Part shown: one piece after another, positions 59,832 to 64,000 of the stretch
Layout: each line of letters begins with the position of its first letter
How positions within the stretch are numbered: position 1 is the first letter of the stretch
Assembly (NCBI GenBank): GCA_016715865.1
Contig: JADJXM010000022.1
Coordinates: 1-64,000 of the forward strand
DNA length: 64,000 bases
Direction of reading: 5' to 3'
Origin: Acidobacteriota bacterium
GTDB taxonomy: Bacteria > Acidobacteriota > Blastocatellia > RBC074
The notes under the pieces: generated by a model
The model's input: only the letters and a program-made list of their open reading frames with translations
What the model was told of the DNA's origin: nothing
Database searches by the model: none
Made by a program: the position numbers and the translations under genes

Positions 59832-62288
59832 ATGAGCAGTTTGTGGCAGGATATCGTTTTCGGATTTCGGATAATGTTGAAGCAACCGGGATTTACGATC
59901 GGGGCTGTGCTCACGCTGGCACTCGGGATCGGAGTCAACAGCGCGATCTTCAACGTGGTCAGCGCATTTATCATTCGTCCGATACCGGGTGTTGCTCAAC
60001 CTGAACAACTGGTCATTCCATTCAATATGGACAGGGATGGCGATCTGAGTGATTCGTTCTCCTACCCCGACTATGTCGATTACCGCGATCGGAATCGGAA
60101 GCTGGCAGGACTCTTCGCCTACAGGCTGGTTCCAGTTGTGATTGGGGAGCGGGATGGAAACGACGTGATTTATGGCGAGATTGTAAGCGGAAACTATTTC
60201 GATGTTTTGCAGGTCAATGCGCAACTTGGTCGAACATTTCTTGCCGAAGAATCGAAGACTCCGAATACCCACCCGGTTGTAGTCATCAGTCACGATTTAT
60301 GGATCAGTCGTTTAGACGGCGATCCGGGAATCGTCGGGAGAACGCTCAAGCTCAACGGAACTGATTTCAACGTCATCGGAATCGCACCTCAAGAATTCCA
60401 GGGAACGAAATGGGGTCTGGGATTGGATTTCTGGGTCCCGCTCATGATGGAGGAACGGATCCTGCCAGGCGAAAGCTTTTTGAAAGAGCGAGGCTGGCAT
60501 GGGATACAGGTAATGGGTCGGCTCAAAAAAGGAATCCCGATCAATCAGGCCGAAGCCGATATGACGGCTGTGACGGCGCAGCTCGAACGTGAATTCGCCA
60601 ATGATCGCGGGGCCGGCAACAGGATCAGGCTGCTGCCTGAAACGGAGGGGCGATTCGATCATGCACGCAATGTAGTCAGTCTGGGAGCGTGGCTGGCGCT
60701 TGGCGTGGTTGGAGTAATCCTGCTGGTCGTCTGCGCCAATCTGGCCAATCTGATGCTCGCCAGGGCGCAGCGGCGCCGGCGAGAGATCGGAATTCGACTG
60801 GCTCTCGGAGCAAACCGATGGCGCCTCATCAGCCAGCTCATGACTGAAAGCCTGCTGCTGGCGCTGCTTGGCGGCGCAGTCGGATTTGTGGTCTCCTTTT
60901 GGATCGCCGATCTCGTCCTCAATATAGCCCCTGTCCTTCCGTATCGAATGATTCTGAATCTGGCGCCGGACAGAGGTGTTATTTTCTTCACACTTCTTGC
61001 CTCGATTCTCGCGGGCCTTATCTTCGGGCTCATTCCAGCACTCCATTCGTCGAGATTCGATCTGATCACAATCCTCAAAGGCGATGAGACACCACAGACG
61101 CTGTCTCGACGAGGATTCAATCTGCGCACTGCACTGGTCGTCGCTCAGGTGACACTCTCACTTGTTGTACTTGTTTGCGGGGGACTGATGATTCGCAGCT
61201 TCCAGAATGCCGGCCGGATCGATCCCGGATTCGACCCTCGTGGAGTAACTGCAATGACGATTACTCCCGGACTGCTCGGGTATGACGAGACGCGCGGCAA
61301 GCTGCTCTATACTCAGTTTCTGGAACGCGTCGAAGCTCTGCCGGGGGTTGAAACCGCTTCATTTGCCAAGCTGCTTCCATTGGGCGACAGCTCGAATTCG
61401 ACAGGGCCCGTCTTTGCGGATGGTCAGCCGCCCCCTCGGCCGGGTGAAGGCTTGAATGTCGGTTACAACGTTGTCGGACCGAATTATTTCAGGACCATGC
61501 GAACGCCGATTCTGCAGGGTAGGGAGTTCAGTACAGCCGATCGTCCCGGTGAAACTCGAGCGGTGATCATCAATCAGACCCTGGCTGGAAGGTTATGGCC
61601 GGATCAGGATCCGCTGGGCCGGAACTTCAGGGTCTCGGACGGAACTAGAAAATATGAAGTCATCGGTGTGGCAGCTGACGGGAAATACCGAAGCCTGTCG
61701 GAAAAACCACGGCCGCATTTCTGGTTATCGATGGGTGATAACTATGAAACGCAGATGACGCTCCTGGTTCGCACCGGGCAGGAATCGCCCGGTATCGTCG
61801 GCAGTGTCCGTGAGGCGCTCAAGGGAATCGACGGCGCCATTCCGCTGGTCGGAGTCAAGACGATGCAGGAACACATGTCAGTCCAGTTATGGGGCACGCG
61901 TATGGGAGCAGTTGCCGCCTTCGGCCTCGGCATCCTGGTGCTTCTTATCGCCGCCATGGGTATTTACAGTGTTATCTCTTATTCCGTCAGTCAGCGAACA
62001 AAAGAGATTGGAATTCGTATGGCTTTAGGAGCAAATCGTCAGGATGTTATCCGACTCGTTGCGGCTCAGGGCGTGAAGGTCACTCTGATCGGTATTGTTG
62101 CCGGTTTGCCGCTCGCTTTTCTAATTACTCGTCTGCTCTCAAATCTGCTTTTTGGAGTTAGCACCGCCGATCCTTTGATTTACGGCGGAATCACATTGTT
62201 GCTCGTTCTGGTCGGCTGGATGGCCGGATGGATACCTGCCCGCCGCGCTTCCAAAGTGGATCCGATGGTAGCGCTGCGTTACGAATAA
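59832..62288 (+). CDS. ADOP-type ABC permease 2 (duplicated FtsX/MacB-like)
   Basis: 818 aa with the duplicated MacB-periplasmic/FtsX arrangement. N-terminal MLKQPGFTIGAVLTLALGIGVNSAIFNVV, FtsX block MLARAQRRRREIGIRLALGANRWRLISQLMTESLLLALLGG, and the C-terminal block MGIYSVISYSVSQRTKEIGIRMALGANRQDVIRLV ending at WIPARRASKVDPMVALRYE. The start at 59832 is selected for GGAGAG just upstream; earlier ATGs add sequence without hydrophobicity. No ATPase in the neighbourhood. Upstream of an NTF2-like protein and a third ADOP gene. Confidence 0.85.
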   Translation: MSSLWQDIVFGFRIMLKQPGFTIGAVLTLALGIGVNSAIFNVVSAFIIRPIPGVAQPEQLVIPFNMDRDGDLSDSFSYPDYVDYRDRNRKLAGLFAYRLVPVVIGERDGNDVIYGEIVSGNYFDVLQVNAQLGRTFLAEESKTPNTHPVVVISHDLWISRLDGDPGIVGRTLKLNGTDFNVIGIAPQEFQGTKWGLGLDFWVPLMMEERILPGESFLKERGWHGIQVMGRLKKGIPINQAEADMTAVTAQLEREFANDRGAGNRIRLLPETEGRFDHARNVVSLGAWLALGVVGVILLVVCANLANLMLARAQRRRREIGIRLALGANRWRLISQLMTESLLLALLGGAVGFVVSFWIADLVLNIAPVLPYRMILNLAPDRGVIFFTLLASILAGLIFGLIPALHSSRFDLITILKGDETPQTLSRRGFNLRTALVVAQVTLSLVVLVCGGLMIRSFQNAGRIDPGFDPRGVTAMTITPGLLGYDETRGKLLYTQFLERVEALPGVETASFAKLLPLGDSSNSTGPVFADGQPPPRPGEGLNVGYNVVGPNYFRTMRTPILQGREFSTADRPGETRAVIINQTLAGRLWPDQDPLGRNFRVSDGTRKYEVIGVAADGKYRSLSEKPRPHFWLSMGDNYETQMTLLVRTGQESPGIVGSVREALKGIDGAIPLVGVKTMQEHMSVQLWGTRMGAVAAFGLGILVLLIAAMGIYSVISYSVSQRTKEIGIRMALGANRQDVIRLVAAQGVKVTLIGIVAGLPLAFLITRLLSNLLFGVSTADPLIYGGITLLLVLVGWMAGWIPARRASKVDPMVALRYE

Positions 62289-62302
62289 TCGATTGTTGGT
62301 TT

Positions 62303-62308
62303 AGGAGG
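62303..62308 (+). promoter_or_regulatory. Strong ribosome binding site
   Basis: AGGAGG 7 bases before ATG 62316, supporting this start for the NTF2-like protein. Confidence 0.6.
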
Positions 62309-62315
62309 ATGAGAT

Positions 62316-62774
62316 ATGAACCAAATTATTATGGTTTTTCTGGCTTTCATCGTGGCTCTTTCGTGCGGTTTGCATGATGCTGGTTTGACACCGGTCCAGG
62401 ATGAGACTGAAGCAGTGAGGCAGGCGGTTCTGGATTACGTCGAGGGCGTTTACAACGTCGATCCGGCCCGCATCGAACGCAGCGTTCACCCTGAATTGAC
62501 AAAACTGGGATTTTATCGAACGCAAGGCAAAGACGGATACTCCAGCGGAAAAATGACCTTCGCTCAGTTGGTCGAGCTTTCAAAAAAATGGAATAAGGAA
62601 GGCAAGCTTCCGAAGAGCGCCCCGAAAGAGATCACCATCTTTGAAGTGCAGGATCAGACGGCGACCGCCAAGTTGACGGCTCAGTGGGGAACTGATTATT
62701 TCCACCTGGCTAAATATGACGGCAAATGGCAGATCATCAACGTGCTCTGGCAAAGCCCGCCACCGAAAAAATAG
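62316..62774 (+). CDS. NTF2-like (putative lumazine-binding family) exported protein
   Basis: 152 aa; signal peptide (NQIIMVFLAFIVALSC, possible lipobox). The NTF2-like cone fold is visible from AVRQAVLDYVEGVYNVDPARIERSVHPELTKLGF and the final strands ATAKLTAQWGTDYFHLAKYDGKWQIINVLWQ. Family members are small-molecule-binding or ketosteroid-isomerase-like; no catalytic residues can be named. Sits between two ADOP permease genes in the same direction. Confidence 0.75.
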   Translation: MNQIIMVFLAFIVALSCGLHDAGLTPVQDETEAVRQAVLDYVEGVYNVDPARIERSVHPELTKLGFYRTQGKDGYSSGKMTFAQLVELSKKWNKEGKLPKSAPKEITIFEVQDQTATAKLTAQWGTDYFHLAKYDGKWQIINVLWQSPPPKK

Positions 62775-62845
62775 AACCGAAAGATACGTAACTCGTGGGC
62801 AAGAGCCACCGGGACCACGGTTATGGGCGTATTGGGAGGACTGAC

Positions 62846-64000
62846 ATGGAAAACCTGATCCAGGATGTGCGGTACGGTTTGCGATCATTGTTGAAAAATC
62901 GATCCTTTACGATCATCGCCGTCGTTGCACTGGCGATAGGAATCGGAGCGAACACCGCGATTTTCAGCGTCTTCAATTCGATCCTCATCAAACCGTTGCC
63001 ATACCAGGACGCAGACAGGCTGGTCATTCTTTACCATCACTATCCTAAACTGGAATTAAAGGCTTCGGTCTCGGCCGTCGGCTACAATCACTATCAGAAA
63101 AATGTCAAATCCTTTGAATCACTGGGGGCCTTTACGGGTTGGGCGGCCAACCTGACGGGGATAGATTCGCCGGAACGACTGACCGGCGGCGCCGTGACTC
63201 ATACTTTCTTCAGCACACTGGGCGTTAAGCCGATAAAAGGACGAGCCTTTCTGGCGGAGGAAGAACAGGCGGGCAAGAATCGCGTAGTCGTCGTGACCGA
63301 TGGGTTGTGGAAGCGTCGATTCGGTGCTGATCCGAATCTGGTCGGTAAATCGATCATGCTCAACGGAGAAAACCATACTGTCATTGGGATCATGCCTCCG
63401 GAGTTCCAGTTTGGGAGTGAGTTCGGCCAGCAGGTCGAGATCTATTCGCCGACGGTCTTTACTCCACCGCAGCTCGATACGAATAACTGGGGATTCGAAT
63501 TTCTGTTTGCTTTGGTCAGATTAAAACCAGGCGTCAGCATCGAGGCCGCTCAGACTGAATTGGATACGATCGCTACGGGCGTGCGCCGGCAGTATATGGG
63601 CGAGACAGGTACCTCCCTGGCTGGAAACTGGACGCTGCTGCTGGAAAATTTTCGTGAAAACATTGTCGGAGATATCCGTCCGGCGTTGAATATTCTGATG
63701 GTGGCGGTCGGGCTTGTGCTCCTGATCGCTTGTGCGAATGTCGCCAATCTGTTGCTGGCACGCGCGTCAGGCAGACAGAAGGAGATGGCGTTGCGATCCG
63801 CCCTCGGTGCAGGTCGCGGAAGAATAATACGACAATTGCTTACTGAAAGCGTTCTGCTGGCCATAATCGGCGGGGCATGCGGTCTGCTGCTGGCTTATGG
63901 CGGCATAAAACTACTCGTCGCATTGAGCCCAGATAATATCCCGCGAACAAATGAGGTTGGAATCGACATTCTGGCGCTCATTTTCACGATCGGAATTTCG
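62846..64000 (+). CDS. ADOP-type ABC permease 3, partial (runs off the window)
   Basis: The open frame has no stop before base 64000, so only 385 residues are seen. It begins [21 protein letters not shown] and shows the FtsX/MacB N-terminal TM ([41 protein letters not shown]), the MacB-like periplasmic domain, and the second TM block [38 protein letters not shown]. It closely resembles the first ADOP at 51614. ATG at 62846 follows a GGGAGG. Confidence 0.85.
   Translation, partial: MENLIQDVRYGLRSLLKNRSFTIIAVVALAIGIGANTAIFSVFNSILIKPLPYQDADRLVILYHHYPKLELKASVSAVGYNHYQKNVKSFESLGAFTGWAANLTGIDSPERLTGGAVTHTFFSTLGVKPIKGRAFLAEEEQAGKNRVVVVTDGLWKRRFGADPNLVGKSIMLNGENHTVIGIMPPEFQFGSEFGQQVEIYSPTVFTPPQLDTNNWGFEFLFALVRLKPGVSIEAAQTELDTIATGVRRQYMGETGTSLAGNWTLLLENFRENIVGDIRPALNILMVAVGLVLLIACANVANLLLARASGRQKEMALRSALGAGRGRIIRQLLTESVLLAIIGGACGLLLAYGGIKLLVALSPDNIPRTNEVGIDILALIFTIGIS

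Overview
The window looks like a chromosomal segment of an Acidobacteriota bacterium, possibly a soil member related to Blastocatellia or Solibacteres. The reasons are the three large FtsX-type permeases of the ADOP architecture with no ATPase beside them, an Oar-like TonB receptor with an N-terminal carboxypeptidase-regulatory domain, PSD1/DUF1501 pairs, many Tat-exported enzymes, and scattered REP-like hairpins. The class assignment is inference only. No rRNA, tRNA, CRISPR array, integrase or transposase gene was seen.

Layout. 1-236: non-coding multi-hairpin element. 237-3410: a Tat-exported Nif3-like protein, a DUF3224-esterase fusion and a DUF3124 lipoprotein. 3462-4574: an unusual regulator with an IclR-type helix-turn-helix joined to a sugar-binding (periplasmic-binding-protein-like) domain, followed by a 609-bp gap with three TTCC...GGAA palindromes. 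5184-15387: SusC-like/Oar-like TonB receptor, TPR protein, FG-GAP/ASPIC protein, GH78 alpha-L-rhamnosidase, then a wrecked GH106-type gene embedded in G-rich, apparently artefactual sequence. 15578-29703: a set of mostly exported genes: PSD1 cytochrome, DUF1501, two PQQ-type propellers, a cytochrome c-HhH fusion, an SGNH protein lacking its catalytic Ser and His, Gfo/Idh/MocA oxidoreductase, DUF1080 (3-keto-disaccharide hydrolase family), di-heme peroxidase, cupredoxin-like lipoprotein and YVTN propeller lipoprotein.

29749-41836: L-rhamnose uptake and catabolism: type I PMI-like cupin, TIM-barrel isomerase/epimerase, RhaT-like ABC ATPase, permease, a permease-solute-binding-protein fusion, bifunctional rhamnulose-1-phosphate aldolase/lactaldehyde dehydrogenase, L-rhamnose isomerase (RhaI type) and a frameshifted rhamnulokinase. 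41830-46187 (minus strand): trypsin-like protein, then a sugar-acid style operon of MFS transporter, NAD-dependent epimerase and DapA-family lyase/aldolase. 46366-51442: metallo-beta-lactamase fold hydrolase, HupE/UreJ protein, a hypothetical, a cytochrome c and a Tat-exported thiamine-diphosphate enzyme. 51614-64000: three ADOP permeases interspersed with a DUF4432 aldose-epimerase-like protein, an intact GH106-type hydrolase, an unrecognised exported protein and an NTF2-like protein.

Reading the genes together: rhamnose-containing polymers or glycosides would be bound and imported at the outer membrane (TonB receptor), cut by GH78/GH106 rhamnosidases, taken up by the ABC system, and converted via rhamnulose and rhamnulose-1-phosphate to dihydroxyacetone phosphate and lactate. 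The redox-rich middle section, with Gfo/Idh/MocA and DUF1080 neighbours, suggests that a second, oxidative (3-keto-sugar) route of glycoside cleavage operates beside the hydrolytic one. Two sites (rhaB at about 40750 and the TPR/FG-GAP junction at about 9906) sit at homopolymers and may be sequence errors.
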